From NCBI GenBank assembly GCA_963824195.1, contig CAWGOJ010000007.1, forward strand, positions 1 through 64,000: 64,000 bases of DNA. Reading direction: 5' to 3'. The translations under genes were made by a program, and so were the position numbers. The DNA comes from Bog-473 sp963824195. GTDB lineage: Bacteria > Actinomycetota > Acidimicrobiia > Acidimicrobiales > RAAP-2. The notes beneath the pieces are model-generated. The model was not told the DNA's origin, did no database searches, and saw only the letters and a list, made by a program, of their open reading frames with translations. Each line of letters begins with the position of its first letter. The stretch's first letter is position 1. Of the stretch, positions 16,916 through 27,128 are shown one piece after another.

Positions 16916-17278
16916 TCAGCGCTTGGCGTAGTCGGCATATCCCTGCCAATCGATGACGACGCAGGGCTCGTCGCCGATGACCCAGGCATCGTGTCCCGGC
17001 TTCATGACAGCGAAGTCGCCGGGTCCGTACTCCATCTCCTCACCGTCGTCCATCACGACTTTCATGCGGCCGGAGACGAAGTACCCGGTGTGCGCCGCCT
17101 GGCAACTGTCGGTCTTGGCGATGGGCTTCACATGCTCGGACCACTTCCACCCCGGGAGGAAAGTCGCCCGACCGACGGCCCCCTCCTCCGTGTTCACAAC
17201 CTCGAGCTGCCCGGTCGCGCCGTCGAAGGGCCGAACCTCATCCGGCTTGTCGAGGCTCTTGCGAGTCAATCCCGGCAT
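16916..17278 (-). CDS. Cupin-domain protein
   Basis: A 120-residue single-domain cupin. The first cupin motif spans GWKWSEHVKPIAKTDSCQAAHTGYFVSGRMKV and the second PGDFAVMKPGHDAWVIGDE, with His/Glu metal-ligand candidates in each. Such small cupins bind a metal and act as isomerases, dioxygenases or sensors; the activity here cannot be assigned. A strong ribosome site GAGGAGAG precedes the ATG. It is the last gene of a three-gene operon with the DUF1059 and ABM-like genes. Confidence 0.8.
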   Translation of the reverse strand: MPGLTRKSLDKPDEVRPFDGATGQLEVVNTEEGAVGRATFLPGWKWSEHVKPIAKTDSCQAAHTGYFVSGRMKVVMDDGEEMEYGPGDFAVMKPGHDAWVIGDEPCVVIDWQGYADYAKR

Positions 17279-17298
17279 GGGCTCTCCTCTCGTCGTGG

Positions 17299-17487
17299 TT
17301 ATGCCGTGACCTCATCCTTCAGGTTCTGACGCAGCCAGGTCCGGACCTCGTCGGTGTCCTCGTGCCCGTGCACGGAGACGGCGTGCTGCGTCGCTGCGAG
17401 GACGACCTCGTCCTCTTCGCCCGAAATGGTCAGCGTGCAGCCGCTCTCACTCGGGAAGTCCCGGCAATCGGCAACCTTCCGGCCCAT
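17299..17487 (-). CDS. DUF1059 family small protein
   Basis: 62 residues, matching DUF1059 over its whole length: MGRKVADCRDFPSESGC at the start, then TLTISGEEDEVV and HAVSVHGHEDTDEVR. Conserved Cys at positions 8 and 17. Function unknown. AAAGGAGAG sits at ideal distance from the ATG. It lies between the ABM-like gene (31-base gap) and the cupin gene (20-base gap), all on the minus strand. Confidence 0.8.
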   Translation of the reverse strand: MGRKVADCRDFPSESGCTLTISGEEDEVVLAATQHAVSVHGHEDTDEVRTWLRQNLKDEVTA

Positions 17488-17518
17488 CTGACTCTCCTTT
17501 CAGTGGTGGGGCTCTTCG

Positions 17519-17821
17519 TCACATCTCCTCGACACTCCGCACGTCAAGATTGCGAAAGGTGATTGGCCCGTCGCACAACTCGCCGATCTTCTGCGAAAGC
17601 ACGGCGGTCTCGGGGAGCTCCGAATTGGCCATGGCCGCCTCGTAGGAAGGGAACTCCACGATCTGGACGTACGTGTTCGGCCGGTCCCTGTCGCGGGTGA
17701 AGGTTCCTCGCAGTGCGGTCCGCGTCCCAGCAGACTTCGCTCGCCACTCGCCAACCAGCGCCTCGATCTGATCCGGTCTCGTGGTCTCCAACTCGATGAT
17801 CTGGACGAATCCCATCATCAC
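17519..17821 (-). CDS. Dimeric alpha/beta-barrel (ABM-like) small protein
   Basis: 100 residues. The alternation of strands and helices (FVQIIELETTRPDQIEALV, YVQIVEFPSYEAAMANSEL) and the length fit a ferredoxin-like antibiotic-biosynthesis-monooxygenase or stress-responsive barrel, which dimerises. There are no catalytic residues I can name. Three consecutive Met codons make the exact start uncertain (17821, 17818 or 17815). First gene of the operon with DUF1059 and cupin; all three are small soluble proteins that may act together, for instance in stress handling (inference). Confidence 0.65.
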   Translation of the reverse strand: MMMGFVQIIELETTRPDQIEALVGEWRAKSAGTRTALRGTFTRDRDRPNTYVQIVEFPSYEAAMANSELPETAVLSQKIGELCDGPITFRNLDVRSVEEM

Positions 17822-17889
17822 CCCCGGCGAAGAACCCTCCTTCGCAACATAAGCCCAAATGCAGCCTAATTCAATGGGGATTCAATGGC

Positions 17890-19350
17890 CTACGGCTGCG
17901 CGAAGGCATAGATCGGCACGCCGTTGTACGAGTTCGAGTCGGCCGGCAGGAACGGCCCGTCGAGCGCCACCGACAGGTACCCGTCGCGGCCGGGGCCCGA
18001 GTCGCCTCCCACGGTCATGATGGAGCCGTCCGGCCAGACCTGGGTCACGATCCCGACGTGCACCGACGAGTACACGCTCTGGGGGCCGGTGCCGTAGAGG
18101 ACAGCGTCCCCCACCGCCGGCGTGGCGGTCGGGGGGAGGTCGACGCCGTAGGTGGCGGCCCAGCTCCAGATGTCCCCCGTGAAGCCGTAGCGGGGGATGG
18201 GGATGCCGGCCTGCTCCCAGGCCCAGGTGGCGAACAGCGCGCACCACTGCTCGCACGGGCCGTAGGGGTTGCACCAGGCCCCCTGCGACACGCTCGGGTC
18301 GGGCTGAATCTGTGTCGCCACGGCGGCAGCGATGGTGGCCGATCCGGGGAACTCGGGCTCGGGCGTGGGGGTCGTGAAGCTGTACTGCCAGGCCTGCGGG
18401 TCCAACAGCCAGTATCCCGTCCCCCGGTTGTTGCCGATGATGGCCGTGATCTGGGTCGCCGTCGGGTCCAGCGTGAGTCCCCCGAAGGCCTGCGCGTCGC
18501 CATAGGGCAGCACGACCCCGTTGGCGGTGGCGATCAGGTAGCCCCCGCCGTCGGGTGAGGCAACCATGCCCACCACGGGGTCCGGGAGGTTCGCCGCGCC
18601 CGCCGAGCCGTAGAAGCCGGCGTCCCCGTAGTCGAAGATGCCGCCGTCCGCCGCGACGAGCCAGTACCCCTTGCCGTCGTGCGTCGGCGCCATGCCGACT
18701 ATGGGCGCGTTGAGCGCGATGCTGCCCGTGCTCCCGTAGAATCCGGCGTCGCCGAAGTTGAAGATGCCCCCGTCGGCAGCCACGAGCCAGTACCCCTTGC
18801 CGTCAGGCGTGGAGGCCATGCCAACGATCGGCTGGTTGAGGTGCGTGGACCCCATGGAGCCGTAGAAGCCGGCGTCGCCGTACGCGAAGACGCCGCCGTC
18901 GAGCGCGCCGAGCCAGTACCCCTTGCTGTCAGAGGTGGTCGCCATGGCCACGATGGGGCCGTTCAGCGGCAGGTCGCCCGCGGAACCCTCGAACGTGGCG
19001 TCGCCGAACGCGAACACCCCGCCGTCGGCGCTGGCGAGCAGGTAGCCGCCCCCGTCGGAGGTGGCGACGCCGGAGAACACGGGGGAGTTCAGCGGCTGGG
19101 GCAGGGACGGGTCCAGGTTCACGCTGCCGAAGCCGATCATCCCGGCATCGTGGTAGACGTGCGCCACCTGTGCCGCGCCCGCTGCCGTGGCTCGCGTCGC
19201 GGCGACGCCGGCGATCAGCAGGCCCGGCACGAGCAGGCCGGTGAACGCGATGGTCGCAACGGACGGGACGAGTGACGCCAGCCGCGGACATCGGCGGCGG
19301 CGCGTGCCACCACACCCGACGGCTCCCCTCGCGCCTTCGCGTCCTCGCAC
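17890..19350 (-). CDS. Secreted CHAP-type cell-wall hydrolase with five tandem 42-residue repeats
   Basis: A 486-residue exported protein. A basic N-terminus (RRRRCPRL) and a hydrophobic stretch (about residues 31-60) ending ATAAGAA form a signal peptide or anchor. Residues 87-296 are five 42-residue repeats, each with a core such as KGYWLVAADGGIFNFGDAGF; the middle three are nearly identical. The C-terminal 140 residues resemble a CHAP/NlpC-like amidase: WCNPYGPCEQWCALFATWAWEQAG holds the candidate nucleophile Cys and SSVHVGIVTQVW the His. It probably binds the envelope through its repeats and cleaves peptidoglycan. GTG start. Two TTCGTAAC repeats lie 46-64 bases upstream. Confidence 0.8.
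   Translation of the reverse strand: MRGREGARGAVGCGGTRRRRCPRLASLVPSVATIAFTGLLVPGLLIAGVAATRATAAGAAQVAHVYHDAGMIGFGSVNLDPSLPQPLNSPVFSGVATSDGGGYLLASADGGVFAFGDATFEGSAGDLPLNGPIVAMATTSDSKGYWLGALDGGVFAYGDAGFYGSMGSTHLNQPIVGMASTPDGKGYWLVAADGGIFNFGDAGFYGSTGSIALNAPIVGMAPTHDGKGYWLVAADGGIFDYGDAGFYGSAGAANLPDPVVGMVASPDGGGYLIATANGVVLPYGDAQAFGGLTLDPTATQITAIIGNNRGTGYWLLDPQAWQYSFTTPTPEPEFPGSATIAAAVATQIQPDPSVSQGAWCNPYGPCEQWCALFATWAWEQAGIPIPRYGFTGDIWSWAATYGVDLPPTATPAVGDAVLYGTGPQSVYSSVHVGIVTQVWPDGSIMTVGGDSGPGRDGYLSVALDGPFLPADSNSYNGVPIYAFAQP
18463..19092 (-). repeat. Five in-frame 126-bp tandem repeats
   Basis: Five consecutive 126-bp units code for the 42-residue repeats of the secreted CHAP protein. Units 2-4 share GDAGFYGS and GKGYWL; the first (GDATFEGS) and last (GDAQAFGG) are diverged, as expected when repeats expand from the centre. 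Confidence 0.85.
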
Positions 19351-19395
19351 TGCCTCGATTGTGCACGCTGGCGCCGTGCCGAATGTGCGGGTGCG

Positions 19396-19414
19396 GTTAC
19401 GAAGGTGTTACGAA
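19396..19414. promoter_or_regulatory. Tandem GTTACGAA repeats, 11-bp period
   Basis: GTTACGAA occurs at 19396-19403 and 19407-19414, one helical turn apart, in the divergent space between the CHAP gene and aconitase. Read on the minus strand it is TTCGTAAC twice, 46-64 bases upstream of the CHAP-protein start: the position of an activator or alternative -35 element. A dimeric regulator binding one face of the DNA is inferred. The rest of 19351-19543 shows no other signal I trust. Confidence 0.45.
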
Positions 19415-19543
19415 TCGGCCCGTCAACGAGGGTGTGAGGCCGTCGGGCCGGAGCCCGCACCGATCAGGGCTCTCGGAGCGCCACGCGGAGGCGGGCGTGG
19501 AGCCCGTTGGGCGTTGCCGACAGACCCACGGCAGAATGGGTGG

Positions 19544-22255
<2,712 letters not shown>

Positions 22256-22258
22256 CGG

Positions 22259-22597
22259 TTACTCGTCGAGACCGGCCAGCACCCTCCTCGGTGCCTTGCG
22301 CCGCCACGACTCGGTGAGCAGCTCACGCAGCATGGCCGTGGTGGCTCGGCTGAGCGCCACCCTGCACCCGCGGCGCTTCGTGCCCCACCACAGTTCCTCG
22401 ACCGCGGCGGGGAACTCGGCGCAGTAGGCGTCGATCTCGTCGTCGTCGAGGAAGATGTGCACGCGGTCGCCCTCGGGCGGCACGGTGGCGAAGATCTTCC
22501 CCGCCACCCGGAACGAGGCCATCTCGTGATGCGGTGCCTCAACGGCCTCCGGGAGCGCCAGGGCGAGCCGCCGTACGGTTGACGCGCTGACGCCCAT
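22259..22597 (-). CDS. MmcQ/YjbR family protein
   Basis: 112 residues of the MmcQ/YjbR (CyaY-like fold) family: LALALPEAVEAPHHEMASFRV at the start, KIFATVPPEGDRVHIFL, and the C-terminal LLTESWRRKAPRRVLAGL. Family members are often called DNA-binding, but no function is proven. ATG at 22597 overlaps the amidotransferase stop in TGATG, so translation is coupled. Last gene of the helicase / PIG-L / amidotransferase operon. Confidence 0.85.
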   Translation of the reverse strand: MGVSASTVRRLALALPEAVEAPHHEMASFRVAGKIFATVPPEGDRVHIFLDDDEIDAYCAEFPAAVEELWWGTKRRGCRVALSRATTAMLRELLTESWRRKAPRRVLAGLDE

Positions 22598-23289
22598 CAG
22601 CCGGCCACGCCCCCGCCGGCCAGCGCGACGAAGCGGCGCACGATGCCGTCGCCGGCCCTGCTCACGTGGGCGACGTCGGAGGACCGCACGTAGACCCCGG
22701 CCGGGAGGTGCGGTCCCCAGTGCGCGACAAGGCTGGCTGTCACCTCCACGTGGAACTGCAGACCGTAGGCGCGCTCGCCCACCCGGAACGCCTGGTTCTC
22801 GTAGGCGTCGTTGCAGGCCAGCCGCACGGCGCCGTCGGGCAGCGAGAAGGTGTCGCCGTGCCAGTGCACGCACGGGAGCGGCGTAGGGGCGGGCCCGAAG
22901 AGGGGGTCACCGATGGCGTCAGTCGTGAGGTGCACCTCGCCCACGCCGCATTCGGGCGCGGGACCGGGCGTCACCTCGGCGCCGAGCGCGGCGGCGAGCT
23001 GCTGGGCGCCGAGGCACACGCCGAGCACAGGCAGCCCGGCCGCGACGGCCGCGCACAGCAACGCCCGCTCGTCCCCGAGCCACGGGAGATCGTCGTACAC
23101 GCCCATGGGCCCGCCCATGACGACGAGCCCCGCCATGCCCGCCACCGCCGCGGGCGGTGGCACGGCCTCGCCCTGGTCGACGCGCACGACACTGAGGCCC
23201 GCTCCCGAATCGGTGACGGCACGCGCGACGGAGCCAGGGCCCTCGAACGCCACATGCTGAATGACCACCCAGGGATCGCCGGCGCCCAT
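22597..23289 (-). CDS. Class I glutamine amidotransferase-like protein
   Basis: About 230 residues of a GATase1 domain protein related to GMP-synthase amidotransferases (GuaA-like, stand-alone). The nucleophile elbow is GVCLGAQQLAAALG (Cys), the oxyanion strand GLVVMGGPMGVYDD, and the C-terminal His/Glu pair is in LQFHVEVT. Glutaminase or gamma-glutamyl hydrolase activity is likely; the acceptor substrate is unknown as there is no synthetase domain. Start taken at 23289 (MGAGDPW), 7 bases after the PIG-L stop. Confidence 0.82.
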   Translation of the reverse strand: MGAGDPWVVIQHVAFEGPGSVARAVTDSGAGLSVVRVDQGEAVPPPAAVAGMAGLVVMGGPMGVYDDLPWLGDERALLCAAVAAGLPVLGVCLGAQQLAAALGAEVTPGPAPECGVGEVHLTTDAIGDPLFGPAPTPLPCVHWHGDTFSLPDGAVRLACNDAYENQAFRVGERAYGLQFHVEVTASLVAHWGPHLPAGVYVRSSDVAHVSRAGDGIVRRFVALAGGGVAG

Positions 23290-23296
23290 CGTGGCC

Positions 23297-24049
23297 TCAG
23301 GGGATGCGGGTGACCCGGAAGAGCTCGGCCGAGGCACCGTCCGGGAGCCCGGCGACCTCCGCCTGCGCCCGTGCCCCGGCGACGACGCGCTGCGCGATGG
23401 CGTCGGGGTCGGTCATCTGGCTCTTGTGGCACATGAGTGCCGCCACCTTGTGCTCGACGGTCGCTGTCGTCTCCACGGCGATGCCGGCGCCGTCACCGCC
23501 GTGACCCATGATCCACAGCTCCTTGACGCTCCAGGGCTCAAGCCCTTCGTCGTCGAGCAGCTCGGGGTGCGCGAACGGGTTGCGGGAGTCGGGGTACACG
23601 GCGCACACGGCCGCCTCTCCGGCGGCCAGGTGATCCGGATGGCTGGCGAAGATGAAGTCCCAGTTGCGGTCCGGCGACTGGGTCAGCACGCGCTCGGGCC
23701 GGACCTGGCGGATGACCCGGCTGATGTCCCGGCGGAGCTCGCGCGTGGCCTGCACCATGCCGTCGGGATGTCCGAGGAAGCGCACGTCGCTCACGCCGAC
23801 CACGGCGGCCGCGGCGCGCTGCTCGTCCTGGCGGAGCGCCGCCATGTCGGCCCGCGACATCGAACGGTCCGATCCGCCGGCGTCGCCGTCCGTGACGATG
23901 CAGTACGTGACCTCCACGCCGGCCGACGTGAAGGCGGCGACGGTGCCGGCCGACCCGAAGTCGACGTCGTCGGGGTGAGCGGTCACGACGAGGACACGGC
24001 GAACCCCGTCCTCGGGCGACCAAGAGGGGAAGGGCGCGGCCTGGCTCAG
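23297..24049 (-). CDS. PIG-L family N-acetylglucosaminyl-type deacetylase
   Basis: A LmbE/PIG-L zinc deacetylase, about 250 residues (MshB and BshB act on GlcNAc-inositol or GlcNAc-malate in thiol synthesis). The zinc motif AHPDDVDFGSAGT is near the N-terminus, with DADAGGS-like TDGDAGGSDRS, FLGHPDGMV and the second ligand in FASHPDHLAAGEA. The start is unusual: no ATG/GTG/TTG lies between the helicase stop and the zinc motif. A CTG at 24049 overlaps that stop (CTGA) and is preceded by AGGAGAG; the only common alternative is TTG 24079 without a ribosome site. A mycothiol role is possible; other msh genes are not in view. Confidence 0.83.
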   Translation of the reverse strand: MSQAAPFPSWSPEDGVRRVLVVTAHPDDVDFGSAGTVAAFTSAGVEVTYCIVTDGDAGGSDRSMSRADMAALRQDEQRAAAAVVGVSDVRFLGHPDGMVQATRELRRDISRVIRQVRPERVLTQSPDRNWDFIFASHPDHLAAGEAAVCAVYPDSRNPFAHPELLDDEGLEPWSVKELWIMGHGGDGAGIAVETTATVEHKVAALMCHKSQMTDPDAIAQRVVAGARAQAEVAGLPDGASAELFRVTRIP

Positions 24050-25335
24050 AGGACGCTCTCCTCGGCTTGCGGTATCCAAGACGCGAGGTCGGCCAGCCGC
24101 GGGTCGTTGGAGAACATCTCGACGATGGGGATCCGCAGGCCGAGCCGGCGCTGGATCACCTCCATCTCGACCAACTGGTTCCACAGCGACAGGCTCACGA
24201 CCACGCCCGCCCTGCCCGCTCGTGCGGTACGGCCGGACCGGTGCAGGTAGGCCTTGTGGTCCTCCGGCGGGTCGAAGTGGATCACGCCGTCGACCCCCTC
24301 GATGTGGAGGCCACGGGCGGCCACGTCCGTCGCGACCAGCACCGAGAGCTTGCCGTTGGAGAACTCGGCCAGCGCTCGCTCGCGGTTGGCCTGGCGCAGG
24401 TCGCCGTGGATGGCCGCAACCCGGACCCCCTCCTTGGCCAGGTTCTCCACCAGCCGGTCGGCGCCACGCTTGGTGCGGACGAAGAGCAGGGACTTCTCCT
24501 GGCTCCGGCAGATGGCGGCAGCCACCTTCACCTTGTCCATCTGGTGCACCTGGAGGAACCGGTGCTCCATCAGCGTGACGGTCTGGGTAGAGGACGCGAC
24601 CTCGTGGAAGACGGGGTCGGTCAGGTAGCGCTTGACGAGGCGATCGACGGCCCCGTCCAGGGTGGCGGAGAACAGCAGCGTCTGGTGGGGCTGGTCCAGA
24701 CGGCGCAGCACCCACTCCACCTGGGGCATGAACCCCATGTCGGCCATGCGGTCGGCCTCGTCGAGCACCAGCGTCTCGAGGGCGTCCACCGCGATCTCCC
24801 CCCGGTCGCCGAGGTCGATCAGCCGTCCCGGAGTGGCGATGACGAGGTCGACCCCCTTGCGCAGCTTGGCCACCTGGCGGTCGATGTCGGCGCCGCCGTA
24901 GACGGCGACGGCCCGCAACCCGAGCTTCTTGGCCAGGGGGGCCAGGACGTCGTGCACCTGCACCGCGAGCTCACGGGTCGGGAGCAGGACGAGGGCCAGC
25001 GGCCGGGCCGGGCGGGCGGCCGGGGCGGGTCCGTGTGCGTCCCGGGTGGCCCTGGCCCGCTGCAGGAGTGGCACGCCGAAGGCGAGGGTCTTGCCCGAGC
25101 CGGTCTTGGCCTTGCCGCACACGTCGCGGCCGGCCAACGCGTCGGCGACGGTCAGGGCCTGAATTGGAAAAGCGCTGACGATGCCTTCATCGGCCAGCGC
25201 TTGCGTGAGTTCTGGTGAGACCCCGAGGGACTCGAAGGTCCGGGCGGTCTCGTAGGTGTCGTCCCCGGAGACATCGCTGCCCCCGTTCGCGTCGGTTCCG
25301 GCATGCGCGCCGGTCAGGGCATCAACGGTCATCAT
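24046..25335 (-). CDS. DEAD-box RNA helicase (RhlE/CshA-like)
   Basis: A 429-residue two-domain ATP-dependent RNA helicase. Motifs in order: Q-motif FPIQALTV, motif I AKTGSGKT, Ia PTRELAVQ, Ib TPGRLID, II VLDEADRMADMG, III FSATL, IV LLFVRTKR, V ATDVAARGLHIEGV, VI HRSGRTARAG. A short acidic N-terminal tail; no long C-terminal extension. It probably unwinds structured RNA during ribosome assembly or mRNA turnover. ATG at 25335 or 25332, with GAGAGAG upstream. First gene of an operon with PIG-L, amidotransferase and YjbR. Confidence 0.93.
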   Translation of the reverse strand: MMTVDALTGAHAGTDANGGSDVSGDDTYETARTFESLGVSPELTQALADEGIVSAFPIQALTVADALAGRDVCGKAKTGSGKTLAFGVPLLQRARATRDAHGPAPAARPARPLALVLLPTRELAVQVHDVLAPLAKKLGLRAVAVYGGADIDRQVAKLRKGVDLVIATPGRLIDLGDRGEIAVDALETLVLDEADRMADMGFMPQVEWVLRRLDQPHQTLLFSATLDGAVDRLVKRYLTDPVFHEVASSTQTVTLMEHRFLQVHQMDKVKVAAAICRSQEKSLLFVRTKRGADRLVENLAKEGVRVAAIHGDLRQANRERALAEFSNGKLSVLVATDVAARGLHIEGVDGVIHFDPPEDHKAYLHRSGRTARAGRAGVVVSLSLWNQLVEMEVIQRRLGLRIPIVEMFSNDPRLADLASWIPQAEESVL

Positions 25336-25512
25336 TCAACTCTCTCTGTTCATACGGCGGGACCGTGCGCCTGCCAGAGGAGTCAGAATCGGCCCCGACT
25401 CACCAGCCCCCGCCGGTGGTCGCACGCCTATTGTACCAGCCCAGCACGGGTCCGACGCGGAGTCCTGTGCCAAAGTGACCCGTCCCCACCGACGACCGAA
25501 GGAGAGCCGACG

Positions 25513-25980
25513 ATGGCCAAACTCGAGCCGGGCGCGACCGCCCCCGCATTCACCCTGCCTGACCAGGACGGCAAGCCGGTCAAGCTTTCGGACTTCAAGG
25601 GCCAGCAGGTGATCGTGTACTTCTATCCGGCCGACGACACGCCAGGCTGCACCAAGGAGGCCTGTCAGTTCAACGACAACCTCAGGGCCTTCGAGAAGGC
25701 CGGGGTGGCGGTGCTCGGGATCTCGCCCGACAAGGCGGAGAAGCACGTGAAGTTCCGCACCAAGTACAAGCTCAAGTTCCCGCTCCTCACCGACGCCGAC
25801 AAGAAGGTGATGGAGAAGTACGGGGCCTGGGGGGAGAAGACCATGTACGGAAAGAAGACGGTCGGCACGATCCGCTCCACCTTCCTGGTGGGGCCTAACG
25901 GGAAGGTCCAGCGGGCGTGGTACCACGTCAGGGCGGACGGCCACGCGGCCAAGGTGCTCCAGGAGATCGCCGAGGGCTGA
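25513..25980 (+). CDS. bcp: Thioredoxin-dependent peroxiredoxin, Bcp/PrxQ type
   Basis: A 155-residue peroxiredoxin Q that reduces H2O2 and organic hydroperoxides using thioredoxin. The active-site block YFYPADDTPGCTKEAC carries the peroxidatic Cys and, five residues on, the resolving Cys in the same helix, the classic atypical two-Cys PrxQ arrangement. PGATAPAFTLPDQDGKPVKL and GTIRSTFLVGPNGKV complete the fold. GGAGAG at 25501-25506 sets the ATG at 25513. Divergent from the helicase operon; the 177 bases between hold both promoters but no motif I can name. Confidence 0.93.
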   Translation: MAKLEPGATAPAFTLPDQDGKPVKLSDFKGQQVIVYFYPADDTPGCTKEACQFNDNLRAFEKAGVAVLGISPDKAEKHVKFRTKYKLKFPLLTDADKKVMEKYGAWGEKTMYGKKTVGTIRSTFLVGPNGKVQRAWYHVRADGHAAKVLQEIAEG

Positions 25981-25992
25981 GGCGGGCTCGCG

Positions 25993-26419
25993 AAGACGCC
26001 GAACGAGTTCAGCGCTCTCCGTCCCGATCTGGCCGAGCCGGGCCGGGCACTGCTCTACCAGGTCGGGGTCGGGCTCGGTTACCTGGCCACCACGCGACCC
26101 GACGGTGCGCCGAGGCTCCACCCCATGGCTCGCCCGAGCAGCGCGACCTGCGACGAGACGGCCCCTCCGCGCTCCGCTCGTTCCCGTGCGAGGACGACGA
26201 GGACGCCTTCTCCTTCCGCGGCATGGCACGCCTCATGGCGGATGCCGGGCTACGGTCGGACCTCAGCACCCTCTTCGTTGCGGAGCGGGCTCGGTTCGCC
26301 GTCCCTGCGCCATCGGACGAGGACGGGATGTTCGAGTTCCTGCTCGAATCCTGCCTCCTCACCCCACGACGGGGCACGGCGACCCGGAGCCCGTGCACCA
26401 GGTGTGGCGCGACGAGTGA
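25993..26419 (+). pseudogene. Decayed pyridoxamine 5'-phosphate-oxidase-like gene
   Basis: A flavin-binding split-barrel gene spread over three frames. Frame 1 (25993 to about 26127) reads FSALRPDLAEPGRALLYQVG and LATTRPDGAPRLHPM; after an abrupt switch, the next frame reads PEQRDLRRDGPSALRSFP and FSFRGMARLMADAG to FEFLLESCLLTP (about 26360); the third frame finishes TTGHGDPEPVHQVWRDE, stop 26417-26419. Between HPM and PEQRD the family has roughly 15-20 more residues, so an internal deletion accompanies the first shift. No start codon precedes the first segment. Three lesions make inactivation likely. Confidence 0.75.
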
Positions 26420-26443
26420 TGTGAGGGCGTAGGAGGGAGCCTC

Positions 26444-27121
26444 GTGGGGCAGGGGATCAGCGAAGTCCTGACGTTCGCCATCGGGGTGGCCATCAGCCCG
26501 GTGCCGATCATCGCCGTGATACTGATGCTCTTCTCGCAGCGGTCGAAGGTGAACGGGCCGTCGTTCCTGGTCGGTTGGGTCCTGGCGCTGGCCGTCGTGA
26601 GCACCGTGGTCTACGTGATCTCGCACGACGGTAGCGTTGCCACCAGCAGCACCGCGGCCGACTCGGTGTCGTGGGGCAAGATCGTCCTCGGCGTCGTGCT
26701 GCTCCTCTTCGCCCGCCGTAACTGGCGCAAGCGCCCCGCGGCAGGCGAGGAGCCGGCTATGCCGAAGTGGATGGCCACGGTGGACACGCTCTCGCCGGGT
26801 AAGGCCTTCGGGCTGGGCGTCCTACTCGCCGGGGTGAACCCCAAGAACCTGATCCTCACCGCGGGTGCCGCCGCGGGATTGGCGCAGCTCGGCCTCTCGA
26901 CGACCGACGCCATCGTGGCCGCCGCCGTCTTCGTCGTCATCGCGAGCCTGACCATCGTCGTCCCCGTCGTGTACGCGCTGGTCGGCGGCGAGCGGGCCAG
27001 GAGGACGCTCGACTCAGCCAAGGCGTGGCTGTCGGTGCACGACGCCGCGGTGATGGCCGTGCTCTTCCTCGTCTTCGGCGTCGACCTGATCGCTAAGGGA
27101 CTCCCACCCCTCACGAGCTGA
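26444..27121 (+). CDS. GAP-family (Sap/LysE-superfamily) membrane protein
   Basis: A 225-residue membrane protein of the GAP/Sap family (PF11139 type; in mycobacteria such a protein takes part in glycolipid or sulfolipid export). Six hydrophobic helices; the start VLTFAIGVAISPVPIIAVILM with the paired prolines is the family hallmark, and FGLGVLLAGVNPKNLILTAG is the related second motif, indicating an internal duplication. GTG start with AGGAGGGAG at 26431-26439. Export of a small molecule or lipid is inferred. Confidence 0.8.
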   Translation: MGQGISEVLTFAIGVAISPVPIIAVILMLFSQRSKVNGPSFLVGWVLALAVVSTVVYVISHDGSVATSSTAADSVSWGKIVLGVVLLLFARRNWRKRPAAGEEPAMPKWMATVDTLSPGKAFGLGVLLAGVNPKNLILTAGAAAGLAQLGLSTTDAIVAAAVFVVIASLTIVVPVVYALVGGERARRTLDSAKAWLSVHDAAVMAVLFLVFGVDLIAKGLPPLTS

Positions 27122-27128
27122 GCCCGGG

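Noticed and set aside
19187..19543. N-terminal extension of aconitase to 19187
   Set aside because: The frame is open, but the extra 119 residues are low-complexity, antisense to the CHAP gene's signal-peptide region and have no counterpart in aconitases.
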